Assembly: GCA_944989445.1 (NCBI GenBank)
Contig: CALYLW010000043.1
Coordinates: 250,501-314,500 of the forward strand
DNA: 64,000 nt
Direction: 5' to 3'
From: Ampullaceana balthica
Taxonomy: Eukaryota > Mollusca > Gastropoda > Lymnaeidae
The notes beneath the pieces are model-generated. The model was not told where the DNA came from, searched no databases, and worked only from the letters and a program-made list of their open reading frames with translations. Position 1 is the stretch's first letter, and each line of letters opens with the position of its first letter. The translations under genes were made by a program, and so were the position numbers. Positions 15,001 through 24,400 of the stretch are shown here, one piece after another.

Positions 15001-16595
15001 ATAAACATTTTGATGACATGGAAGATGAACAGAAGGCAAAATGTGTTTCTGAATTTTTATTTGTAAAGGAGAAATGCAATGCCAAAATCAATATACAGAA
15101 AAGGCAGGATGAAAAGGTTCAAATGGACAATGAATCAACTTCAAATAAAATGCCTTACACAGGTGAAGAGATGGTAGGGACAAATGAAAACATAGAGCAA
15201 ATAAAGTCAAATAAAAGTTTATCACAGAAAACAAAAGTTGTTAGAAAGGAAAATAAAGACAACAGTGTTCCATGCAAAGATTTTAAAAATGACTGTTGCA
15301 GTAATAAAATAGTTAAGCCCAGAAAAAGAAAAGCATCAATCTCAAAGGAGAATGAATTTATGTTGAAAAGTGAAGAAGATGAAATATTGAAGAATAAGAA
15401 AGATTTTAAAGAAAACAGAAAAAAGAAACATAAAAATTGTGACAGTTTGAAATTACCTAATAATGAAACTGAATTGTCTGATCCTATCACTTCACACCAA
15501 ACTGAGAAAGTTTCATATACATTTGAAAGCAATGTTTCACACAAGGAAGTTAAAGCATATGAAAAGAATAAAGCTCCAACCTGTAAAAGGAAAATTACAA
15601 AAACTAGTGAATTAGATGACTGCCCATTACAAAACCAGAGTAATGAAATTTCTAGGAAAACAGGATCAAAGAAAAAAAAGAACAATTCTGGTTATGCAGC
15701 TAGTGAAGAGCTGACAAAAAGTACAGAACTGGGAGACAAAGATCTTAAATATGATTCAGATAAAGAAAATGTAGAACCTTATTCTAACAGAGGAGATAAG
15801 AAGGATGAACTGCACACGATAGACGAGGGCCATGATGCTAATGATAATGATGGTGAAGAAGAAAAGAACAGGGAAAAAACTAAAGAAACTAAACCTCTGA
15901 AATTAAAAAATAAGAATAGCAGGAAGTTAAAGGAAGAGGAGAAACAAAGCAGGGACCCATGTGTTTCTGATAGTGAAAAGCCAATATTAACATTTGAAAA
16001 GTTAAGTAATAATGGAAATAAAGACGGCAATGAAAAAAATGTTGGATTTTCTGCTCCAATGTCAAAGGAAAACAAATCACTACCAAAAACTCATACAAGC
16101 ACATTACCTAAGGATTTGAAAGTTAATCACAGTGATTCAGAACTGCCAGACCGAGAAGTTCCTATTGATTCTCAAGATAAAACAGTGACAGGTGTTAAAA
16201 CAAAGAGAGCAGTTCATGATCAAGACCAACATGTTGTACCTGATTTATGCAAAGAAATGACAGTTGATGAAGACAATGATGCCATAATGAATGATACAAA
16301 AATTGAGTCTCTAAGTAGTTGCATTAGCTTAAAAGGAAATGTGGAGCATAAGTCTGAAAAAAATGAACTTCATTTAAATTTCAATCCAAATGTAATTGAT
16401 AAGACAATGCCAGAAAAAATTCTAAATTATGATAATAGCAGTGATGATGATAACAGTGAGTTTATTTTGAACTTGGATGTTGAAGAGAAAGGAACAAATG
16501 TGGTTGTAGAGTCTGTAAGAGATTTTGGTAGGTTTGGGGGTAGATGTTTTGAACATGGATCTGACTCAGATCCACTTGAATTAATAGAAGATTAA
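52..16595 (+). CDS. ZCWPW1-like: ZCWPW1-like CW zinc finger / PWWP histone reader, 5'-partial, 15 exons
   Basis: Coding exons read from sequence: 52-175, 330-524, 691-913, 1119-1252, 1655-1798, 2393-2515, 3719-3826, 4620-4734, 8639-8714, 9587-9685, 9778-9861, 10178-10241, 10387-10548, 14004-14078, 14311-16595. All junctions are GT-AG and the phases agree throughout, giving 4011 nt (1336 residues plus stop). The start lies left of the window. A CW zinc finger (about residues 315-357) is followed directly by a PWWP domain (about 372-446). In the established ZCWPW1/ZCWPW2 family the CW domain reads H3K4me3 and PWWP reads H3K36me3; in mammals ZCWPW1 acts downstream of PRDM9 in meiotic break repair. 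Human ZCWPW1 is about 650 residues, so this protein is at least twice as long, mostly through its last exon. The exon ending at 8714 could instead end at 8708, also in phase. Orthology to ZCWPW1 rather than ZCWPW2 is inferred. Confidence 0.85.
330..524 (+). CDS. ZCWPW1-like exon 2 with a duplicated 27-residue helical motif
   Basis: The acceptor is TTATTTCAG at 321-329 and the donor starts at 525. The exon encodes two copies of the motif ENEY(E/N)(E/D)(L/I)FNSVLQ, at partial-protein residues 60-72 and 87-99. They are exactly 81 bp apart (DNA from about 383 and 464). The two copies differ mostly by conservative changes, so this is an old in-frame tandem duplication. The rest of the N-terminal region (exons 1-6, residues 1-314) is Lys/Glu/Asn-rich and probably disordered. 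I do not recognise the motif as a named domain. Confidence 0.75.
3719..3826 (+). CDS. CW-type zinc finger exon of the ZCWPW1-like gene
   Basis: The exon translates to a zf-CW signature: Trp-x2-Cys-x4-Cys-x-Lys-Trp-Arg, then Asn-Trp-Glu-Cys-x2-Asn. The fourth zinc-binding Cys comes from the next exon (HNSC, about 4638). The four Cys and the two structural Trp of the family are present. The first Trp (TWVQC) is the position that forms the H3K4me3 aromatic cage in characterised CW domains. The acidic residue just after the last Cys (C-D-I-P-E) matches the family's peptide-binding Glu. Nothing suggests degeneration, so a functional methyl-H3K4 reader is likely. Confidence 0.9.
4620..9685 (+). CDS. 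PWWP domain of the ZCWPW1-like gene (exons 4620-4734, 8639-8714, 9587-9685)
   Basis: The three exons spell FTVGSIVWAKMDGYPWWPG at the start of the fold. The PWWP core motif is YPWWP and is split by the intron at 4735-8638 inside the first of its two Trp codons (TG|G). The third exon gives YNVTFFGDNVTRAWV, the usual beta-strand and FFG turn of PWWP domains. The aromatic-cage positions (Trp and Phe) are present. The intron through the signature motif is 3.9 kb long because it holds the transposon block at 4822-8307. PWWP domains bind H3K36-methylated nucleosomes, which fits the adjacent CW reader. Confidence 0.88.
4905..7366. repeat. Large imperfect inverted repeat (arms about 0.7 kb)
   Basis: The left arm (about 4905-5612) is matched in reverse complement by the right arm (about 6700-7366). 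Shared landmarks include the stretch around AAGCCCGTAATAGC at about 4918 and its complement near 7340, and the block ending GTCGGTATATTAGC at about 5580-5600 and its complement at about 6708. The spacer is about 1.1 kb. The right arm is native to the Tigger copies (it also occurs inside 11441-13888). The left arm is an extra inverted copy outside Tigger copy 1. Small indels and C/G homopolymer differences separate the arms. Confidence 0.75.
6184..8065. mobile_element. Tigger/pogo-type non-autonomous element, copy 1
   Basis: It starts CAGTCGAACCCACTTACCTC at 6184 and ends with GGTTTCGACTG at 8065. The two ends form terminal inverted repeats and are flanked by TA dinucleotides (6182-6183, 8066-8067), the target duplication of Tc1/mariner/pogo elements. 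The left 500 bp and right 700 bp match copies 2 (11441-13888) and 3 (27034-30682). No transposase frame is present. Confidence 0.8.
9066..9345 (+). repeat. 3' tail of a non-LTR retrotransposon-like repeat
   Basis: The segment contains a stretch resembling the degenerate end of a reverse transcriptase frame (CTTCAAGACTGCACTTAAG, about 9097). It is followed by an AT-rich tail ending in the box GCGCTGTGAGCCTAGT...AGCGCTGTATAAATT (about 9272-9325). A reverse-complement copy of the same tail lies at about 47283-47530. Assignment to a CR1/RTE-type element is inference from the general form. Confidence 0.5.
10990..11438. repeat. Unclassified interspersed repeat upstream of Tigger copy 2
   Basis: The block runs from the CA microsatellite near 10985 to the Tigger boundary. 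It shares segments in opposite orientation with 5620-5930 (the GGCGCC-rich boxes and the AAAAGCCCAACTAACTT-type segment). It shares others with 41262-41520 (the AATGACGGAAGTTTTC segment and the pyrimidine/CTTTCTAAAATTA segment). No open frame or clear termini are visible. Confidence 0.45.
12546..13134. mobile_element. hAT MITE inserted in Tigger copy 2
   Basis: The ends are CAGGGGCGGATTAAG (12546) and CTTAATCCGCCATAG (13134), which are imperfect inverted repeats. They are flanked by a perfect 8-bp duplication GGCTAAGT (12538-12545 and 13135-13142). The uninterrupted site is visible in Tigger copy 1 (about 7222) and in the inverted arm near 5035. The interior includes a tRNA-like stretch with a B-box (12790-12862, minus strand). 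No transposase is encoded. Confidence 0.85.
12790..12862 (-). repeat. tRNA-like segment within the hAT MITE
   Basis: The minus strand reads a plausible A-box (TCGTGGCCGAATGT), an anticodon-type stem GCTTG/CAAGC, and a good B-box (GGGTTCGATCCCC). The acceptor stem does not pair, so this is a SINE head or tRNA pseudogene rather than a tRNA gene. Confidence 0.45.
14311..16595 (+). CDS. Long last exon of the ZCWPW1-like gene: charged disordered tail
   Basis: This single 2285-bp exon follows the acceptor CCCTTGCAG at 14302-14310 and stays open for about 761 codons to TAA at 16593. It is rich in Lys, Glu, Asp, Asn and Ser, with no recognisable fold. Basic clusters such as KPRKRK (near 15316) and ENRKKKHK (near 15412) look like nuclear localisation signals. 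The far C-terminus is acidic and Ser-rich (SSDDDNSE), then becomes less biased: a short segment with valines, then FGRFGGR, then SDSDPLELIED. That end may be a short linear binding motif. The absence of stops over 2.3 kb in an AT-rich genome shows coding constraint. Confidence 0.85.
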
Positions 16596-17200
16596 AATCA
16601 AGAAATCTATACATTTTGTTCTTTGATTTTAAATGAGTGTAAGAAGTGATTAACTTTGCCTTAATTTTATTTTGCTTTCTAATACTTAGCTAAGAAGATT
16701 AAGATTTTAAGCTTTTAAATATTCAACTTTTATAAATGAGTGTAAATCATGTCTTGTCACTCTGACGCAATAATTTTGCTCAAATTAATTTTTTATTACT
16801 TTAAAAGTAGTATCTTTCTTGATAATATTTCTAGATTCACTTATTTTATGGGATGAACGAAATTTCATTAAATTAAAACCCCATGTTTATGTAAATTTTA
16901 AAATCATCTTGGTAAATGAATTCTGCACACCTTTGTTAAAAAATGCTTTTTGAGATATTTGGAAAACTTATTGTTCAATTTTAATGTTAAATTCAACTAT
17001 TTGTGAGATAATCTAGTTTATAATTATTTATTCTTTTTAAAATAAAATTTGAGTTCTTAAATGTGTTTTATGGAAACAATGCTTTTTCAATAAAAGATAC
17101 AACAATATTAAGAATCTCAATTGAAATTATTTATAATGTCAAAATGTATTGTGTATATAATTCACTTTTTATGAATATTTTTCTTTTTTTAGAAGTGCCA
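16596..17200 (+). other. Presumed 3' UTR and polyadenylation region of the ZCWPW1-like gene
   Basis: Non-coding AT-rich sequence follows the TAA stop. Canonical AATAAA hexamers occur at 17041-17046 and 17089-17094, so cleavage is plausible near 17110. Transcript ends cannot be fixed without RNA data. Confidence 0.5.
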
Positions 17201-17539
17201 CTTAGTGTTCTACATTAATTTTGTTTTATAAATTTACTGGTTTATATACAGGTTAATGTTGATGAGTGGGATGGGCAGAGAAGATCACAAAATGCACATT
17301 ACACTTAAATAAATGTATGACACAAAAAAAACAACAACACAAACCAATTAAGTTTCAGAGTTAAAATTAATTTTATTAAAATAAACTTAGCTGTTAATTT
17401 CTTTATTTGAAAAGGAGATTGTTATTATTAAAATTGCACTTCCTTTTTATGCCTAGAAATGCTGTACTAATTTATTATTTGGATATATATTTCTATGATT
17501 CCATCATGATATTCTTTAAAACTTAATCCCTAATCAATG

Positions 17540-17745
17540 TTCCTGACCGACCCCGCCCAGCAGTTCATAGAAATGCAGAGCAAAATTTTGTTACAATTAT
17601 AAGGATAATATAAATCTGTTTGTGTGTGTAAAATTTTGCACAAAAAAATGGATGCCGTACAACTTTGCAAATGAATTTTTTACTTTGCACACAGGCTAAC
17701 AAACCTTACAGTGAACACTGCCCCAATTAGCTTCATTGGCAAATC
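17540..17745. repeat. Short interspersed repeat related to 30997-31350
   Basis: It contains the segment AAAAAATGGATGCCGTACAA, closely matched near 31083 (ATGGATGCTGTGCAACTTTG), together with a following AACAAACCTTA...GTGAACACTG segment similar to 31322-31346. There is no coding content. The family is not recognised. Confidence 0.4.
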
Positions 17746-18968
17746 CTATATAATTATAATATAAGCTAAGAATAATTATTGTCTAGAAACATTTGAAAAA
17801 ATTAAATCTTTTTGACCAAATAGTCAAGCAGTAGAGTATATCATTCCTAATTGATTTGTGCAGATGTTTTCAATGAAAAGAGTAGGAATATTTTAGTAGT
17901 ATAGGTAAAATTTAAAAGATGCACACAAAAAATTGGGGAAACATATTTTTTAAAGCTTTAACTTTAACCATAATTATCATGATATGATAGATTAATTAAA
18001 ATATTTTGACATATTTCTTTAATAAAAGAAAGAAAAAAAAAGAAAAGAATGAAACCAATAAGAATGTATGATGAAATCAAGCATGATACATAGGAGCATG
18101 CCTGAAAATAGTATTACAGCCGCATAAACATCAAATTATCTTGGCAAGAAGACATGTGAACAAACAGCAAAACAAATAAATTTACACAACAAATTACTAT
18201 GTAATTTCAAGGAGACAGCTAGCAGAAAGTAACAGTAACAGTGTGTCAAGAGGATATTAGAGAAGGAGGAGGTGAAAATTTAGTCAACACTTATTGGTGG
18301 CAGTGTAAGTGCTGAGACATGAAGCAAGTGAAAGAAAATATGACATTCATTTTCATGCCCTATGGCTTTTAAGGTCTCATAAATCTGAATGAGTTTGTTA
18401 ATTAAGGTAGACTCTGGCAAACATGTTCGTACCGTACAGCAATGTGATGATTGATAGATCTTATGATTACTTATATTGCAATATTAAAAGGCAGGACATT
18501 GTTGATCCTGCATTGTAGTAAAACATAAATGTATTAGGTGAATTTGATATGTAATGACATTTCTTGTTTAATTAATGAAGACATTTGGTCTAAACATTTG
18601 ACTTTGCATTTTGCCTAGACATTATTCCAACTTGACATTATTCAAGTTACACCAGCTCTTGCTAGTTGATCTCTTCTTCAACTAAACACAGCAGATAAGT
18701 TTTATTTTCGTACTATTTGTTTTTGTTATTTCACTGGGGAAGGCTTTTTGCTGATACGCTATTAGTTTTGTGGATTTTTTGAGGGGCTTAATTTATATCC
18801 TATTCAATATAACCATTTTTAAAATTTACAGCATTTGCATTGTCTCATTAATCTAATTCACAGCTATGTTGTAGTTCAACCCAAAAACAATGAGAAATAA
18901 AACGTACCAACGGGAAAAAGGTGCAAGCAATTAGTCAGTTGCATGTCTGTAATAGTTTAATGATGTAC

Positions 18969-19105
18969 TCAGTGTTTTTTTTCTGGCGGAATGCACCGGA
19001 AGGGCGTTCCGGCTCTTTTTTCCCATACTTTTTTTTATTACTGCATGGAATGTTTGGTCTTACTGCTTTTTCAGGTCGCCTTCCGGTAGAAAAAAAAAGG
19101 CACTG
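18969..19105. mobile_element. Small MITE with CAGTG...CACTG ends
   Basis: The left end CAGTGTTTTTTTTCTGGCGG and right end CCGGTAGAAAAAAAAGGCACTG form an imperfect terminal inverted repeat around a GGAAGGGCGTTCCGG palindrome. The flanks GATGTACT and GATATAAT agree at 6 of 8 positions, compatible with a decayed hAT target duplication. Confidence 0.45.
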
Positions 19106-19147
19106 GATATAATTATAATACTACACTTTACAATGCATATTATCTAT

Positions 19148-20667
19148 CTATATATATAAAAATCAATGTATGTATGTATGCATGTCTGTTATAGCTGACT
19201 AAACCATTCATCCGATCACCATGAAACTTTTGGAGACTTTTGAGTACGCTCCAGGGATGGAAATAGGCTACTTTTTTTTCAAAATTTAACACTCATGGGG
19301 CGCGGGTTGCCCATAATGAGAATTTTTTCTTATATGAGCTATATAAAAATTAGTTTAGGGCTTAGCTGCTTGGAAAATGAATGGATCTTGACCAAACTTG
19401 GTACATAACAGCTCGATAGTCAATATTAAAGTACCATATGGCATTGAACTCCTAATGTCCGTTCCTTCGGGGCCAGGGGCCCAAAATCTTTTTTTTGTAA
19501 GCGTTAAATACTTTATTCCCGTTATGATTTACACGATCTTGAAAAGCATTGACTAATATATCTATGATGATCCAGATTGAAATGAACACCTATTTTAAAG
19601 TTAATTTCTTGCACCGATTGGGCCAGGGGGCCCTTAATGTTGTTTTTGCTAATCTTATATATATATATAAAAATCAAAGTGTCTATGTATGTACTTTATA
19701 GTTGACTAAACCATTCATCCGATCGTCATGAAACTTTGAGAGACTTTTGAGTACGCTGCTGGGATGATAATAGGCAACTTTTTTGCAAAATTTAACACTC
19801 ATGGGGTGCGGGGGGCCCATAAAAATATTTTTTTCTTATATGAGCTGTATAAAAATAATTAGGTAAATTGATGGATCTTAACCAAAATTTGTATATAAAA
19901 ACTTGGTAGCCCATACTAAAATAAAAAGGGCATTGCACATCTAATATCCAATTGTTCAGGGCTGGGGGCCCCAAATGTCTTTTTTTTCTAATATGTTTGA
20001 GATATTATTTGCCATTCTATTTTTAACGATCTTGAGAAATATATCCATGATGAAACTGATTTAAAATGAACAGCATTTGAAATTTACATCTTACATCGAT
20101 TGGGCCGGGGGCCCCAAATGTCTTTTTTTCATATATGTTTGAGATATTATTTGCCATTCTATTTTTACCGATCTTGAGAAATATATCCATGATGAAACTG
20201 AATTTAAATGAACAGGTTTTCCAAATGTACATCTTGAACCGAATGGGCCCGAAGGGCCCCTTAATGTATTTTTTTTCCTATATTAGCTAAATAAAAATTT
20301 AGTTTTAATTGTTAGATAATGAGAAAATAACTGGATTTTGACCAAACATTGTATATAAAAACTTAAGAGTCTATATTAAATTACTATAGAGCACTGAACT
20401 CCTAATGTCCATTTCCTCGGGACTGGGGGCCCTAAATTTGTTTTTACTAAACTTTTAGTATACATGTATTGTATTCCCCATTCAATTTTACACGATATTG
20501 AGCAAAATAGATAAATATATTTATATATTTGTAATGAAAATGAACAGATTTTCGAAAGTCATATGTTAAACTGATGGGCCCGGTGACACTTAAAGTAATT
20601 TCTTTTTTATCTATATGTATTCCTTTTTACTGAGATCGTTGCAACGCACGACGGGTCTGCTAGTAAG
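19148..20667. repeat. 1.5-kb repeat block, possibly a non-autonomous Helitron-like element
   Basis: Two related heads begin with TATATATATAAAAATCAA (about 19148 and about 19660) and share the segment CTAAACCATTCATCCGATC. Between 19500 and 20600 a module with GGGCC(A/G)GGGGCCC-like boxes, followed by T-runs, recurs about every 150-450 bp. The right end is CGACGGGTCTGCTAGTA (about 20651-20667). The TATATATAAAA head and CTAGT tail resemble abundant Helitron-type repeats, but no stem-loop or rolling-circle replicase is visible. The segment at 57175-57530 has a similar head and an ACGGGC...GCTCGTA tail. Confidence 0.35.
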
Positions 20668-21327
20668 TATATAAAGGATAGGTTTCAAAAAAATGAAGAG
20701 GAACAATAAGCCTTGTTATCTTATATTACGTTTTCACCATTTAAATGACAGTATATCTTACATGAGGTATAGTGTAATCTCAGTTTCCTTGTACAACTGA
20801 ATGTGTTGCAATTTAATAACCCATTACATTGTCCATAATAAATATCAAAGAAAAGGTAAAGCTCTGTTCTAGAGTAATATTTTAATATTTTTATAGAAAA
20901 AAAGAAATAAAAATGCATAAAATAATCTACACTGTGTTTACAATTTTTTCATTCGAAGTTCACACAGTAAAGAGTAGGTACCTGTAATTATATTTCTTCA
21001 AAAGAAAGAACTTTAAATGCAATTAAAAACTAATTTTTTGAAAACAACAAAAGAGGTTAGTGGAAAATTTTAATTTTGTAAATACATTATTTTTGTTATT
21101 TAAAGGAAATTTCAGCAATAACCCATTACAATAAATCTTGCTTGATCCTTTTTTCTCTCTCCATATTATATATTGTTTCGTGATTAACATTAAAATAATG
21201 TGATGTTTATCTTACTAAAAGTTGCAAACAATGGTAGTGTTTATAGATGTTTTCAAAAACACTAAGTCACTAATTAGGTAGCTGTACAAATATCTTTAAA
21301 TTTTCTTGAAGTGTTCACTTGTTGCAA

Positions 21328-21435
21328 TCATGAAGAATCACCAGTCTCATTTGAAATACCATCTTGTGCCGTGCTTCTGACATCCTCACTGTCCTCCACA
21401 AATGATTCCTGGTTTTGATCTTTCATGTTGGGATC
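21328..21435 (-). CDS. PEX14: PEX14 terminal coding exon (acidic C-terminus)
   Basis: The acceptor TTCTGACAG precedes 21435. Read in phase 0 the exon gives 35 residues starting DPNMKDQNQESFVEDSEDV and ending GDSS, then TGA at 21330-21328. The acidic tail resembles PEX14 C-termini. Joining it directly to 22835-22753, which ends in phase 2, would instead give Arg-Ile-Pro-Thr-stop. The phase-0 reading therefore requires an intervening exon of length 1 modulo 3. Confidence 0.65.
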   Translation of the reverse strand, partial: DPNMKDQNQESFVEDSEDVRSTAQDGISNETGDSS

Positions 21436-24400
21436 CTGTCAGAAGAAAATATTAAGAAAAGAATGACTGTAGATTTAAATAATAAGTCTGATCAAATTTA
21501 AATCAGAAGTCAACAATAAATATTTACACACAAATACCAAACAAAAAAAAACACCAACCCACAACAATCTACAAACATACCACCCAACAATCAACCACTA
21601 TTCAAACTCTAATCTCTTAAAAAATAAACTCCCCCCCCACAACCATTAATTTTTTTTTTTTTTTTATTATTAATACCACTACCCCCCTACCTCCCACAGA
21701 GATGTATATATATAGATATATTCCCCACAAAACAACCCCCCCTCCCATCCCTACACACACCCCTATCCCCATAATTCCCCCCACTCACCTCCCCCCAAAT
21801 TTACCCCCCTAAAATACCACAAATCCCCCACCCAATCAATTCTCCAATTCCCCCCCCATATCCAATCCCCCATCACAATAACATCAAAAAACAAACCTAC
21901 CCACAAACCCTTTTCCCATCCATACATTTATCCCAAAACTTCCACATAAAACACTTCCCCCAACATAAAAACCCCTACAACCCTCCCCCAAAAAAACCCC
22001 CACCACAAACACAACCCAATATATAAAAAACCCATCTCACACCATACCAAACAAACTACCCCCAAACCCCCACCCCCAAAACAAACATTTTTAACCTCCA
22101 ACATATAACCAACCCCACCCATCCCCCCCCCCATCCCCCCCCACATACCAACCCCCCCCAAATAACACCCATAAAAATACTAATACCAACAACTTAAACC
22201 ACACCCTTCCAATACCCCACTCAAAACTCACCCCTACCCCCCACCAAAAATAACCTATATATTCCACCCAACCACCATAACTTAACCCATATTCATCATA
22301 ATTAAAAATTACTAATAACCCCCCACCAATTGATCTTCACAACTCTTCCCAATACACCTTTCTTCATACGATTTTAACTGATGTATTCCCTAGTGAATCT
22401 CATATATACTTCAATACTGGTTTTATTAAATAATCCCCACATTCAATAATTACAATTACTTTTTCAGAATTAATTATCAGTATGACACTTTCCTACTTTA
22501 ACCAAAAACCACTGCCACCCATATTACATTAAATCTACTATGACTTTTCTATACTACTATTGCAATTAGGACTCATTGTGTAAAAGATATAGAGAGAGAT
22601 ATGGCTGGGAATTGTGCAGATTTATTATTAGTGCGCCTTTTCAATTAACGGTTATGAATTTTATGAGCATTGTCTCTTCCCCTAAAATTTTTATTAAAAA
22701 CAACTTTGAAATTAAGACTTCATTTTAAGTGGAAAATAATGACATTTCTAACCTGTTCAGCAGCAAACCTTTGAGCGAGGCGATGTCAGCTTTAAGGTCT
22801 GAGATTCCTCTTACTTCACCATACCCAATCTGTTGCTGTTAATTTATATGTTATTTATTATATATCTAAAAATTTAATTTTATAAGGAAAGAGTTATTAT
22901 TATTATCTTAAAATCTCTATATAGATTTCATGAAAAAAAAATTTAAGGGGCTTGGAGTTTAAAAATTTGTGTGGAAGAGGAAAAGGGGGGGTGGGGTAAG
23001 AAAGGGCTGTAATTTGTAGATTTTATCCCTTGCAACCCAATTGAACTTTAAGTGTGTGTATTTTATTTTATGAGTGTAGCAATATCTCAAGGCTTGTATG
23101 TTTAAACTTTCTCTTTAAAAAAATAAAAAAATTTTTTCTCCCAATTAGTGCAAAAGAAAAAGAGTGCATTTTAATGAGTTGACATTTCTCAAAAAATATT
23201 TAAACCAGTTAAGAAATTCATTTTGAGATACTAGAAACATTTCAGAAAAAAAATAAAGGTTGTGTTGTACGGTTAATAAGAAATGCACACACACACACAA
23301 AATTTTTAATGTTACAGATATTAAGAATGGTATAGAGAATTTGTTTCAATTTCAAGCCATGTTTTTATAATTTTAGAAAGAGTTATTTTTTAATTTTGGG
23401 GATGAATATAGTAGGCTTATAGTCCTATTTTTACATATAAAAAAATAAATTTTTCTTGAAATTTTTTTGCATGTGATAACAAGGAAAAGTTTTATGGGGA
23501 AAATCAAAATTAAAATATAAATTAATTAATAGACTTATGATTTTACAATTTAATTTTAAGTCATAAAATAATTTATGCCAAAATTTTAATTATACAAGTT
23601 ATAGTTAAGCTGATGAAAATTACTTTTCTTTAAAAGCGTTGTAATTTGATTCTATAGTGAACACTTTTTTAAAAAACTTTACATACTGAAAAAAAATTCA
23701 AATGGATAACAAGCACAAAAAAAGTTTGTTAACCCCTTTACCGGTTGTCCCGACTATAGTCGTCTTGATCTATTGACCTTTACACGGTAGACCCGACTAT
23801 AATCGTCCAAATGATATTATGATCTGCAGTATGCGGTAGACCCGATTATTCTCGTCCAAAATGCTATGACGTAGTTACAGTGCATGTAGCTGTTTTTTTT
23901 TAAATAACAGTGTAAAAGTGTTTCTTTTTGAGAGTTCTACACAACAACAAATGTCACAGTTGTTCAGATCCCTTGAAATATTTTATTTTGATGGTTATGA
24001 AACAATCAAATTTTTGTGTACACTATGACTTCTTCGGTCTACCGTACTGTTGTTTTCGAGCATTTGACGTCATCAATAATTGCGTAAGCACATATGAGTC
24101 TGTATTTCCGATGATAGAAAAGCATGTGGCGTGAATCTTTTAGAAATTATTTAGTTCCGGTTTGTACTAAATTCATTTATTTATTCGATATTATAAATAT
24201 CTTCTTTTTTATAAGAACGTTTCGTTGATTTTCGCTATGACTACTCGCAAACGTGGCTTTACAGCAGACGATGTTCGTGCCAAATTACTGGGAGATAGTG
24301 ACGAATCTTCTAATTTGGTTTTTAATTTGAAAATTTTCAACAAAAAAAAATGTGAAATTTTTTTTAAAAAGATTTATTCGCCAAATAAGGGTTAGTTAAA

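Larger units (their letters stand above)
16596..21327. other. Convergent intergenic interval
   Basis: Between the stop codons of the ZCWPW1-like gene and PEX14 I find only the presumed 3' UTRs, a repeat at 17540-17745, the MITE at 18969-19105 and the repeat block at 19148-20667. The remaining sequence is AT-rich with no supported gene. Confidence 0.6.

Noticed and set aside
14831..16104. Several minus-strand open frames of 71-176 codons rich in Phe, Leu and Ser
   Set aside because: They are antisense shadows of the Lys/Glu-rich last exon of the ZCWPW1-like gene.
18921..19112. 63-codon open frame with a hydrophobic middle
   Set aside because: It coincides with the MITE at 18969-19105 and its T-runs; not a gene.
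21928..22161. Gly/Val/Trp-rich minus-strand open frame of 77 codons
   Set aside because: It lies wholly in the G-free tract. The open frame follows from base composition and has no domain or homology signal.
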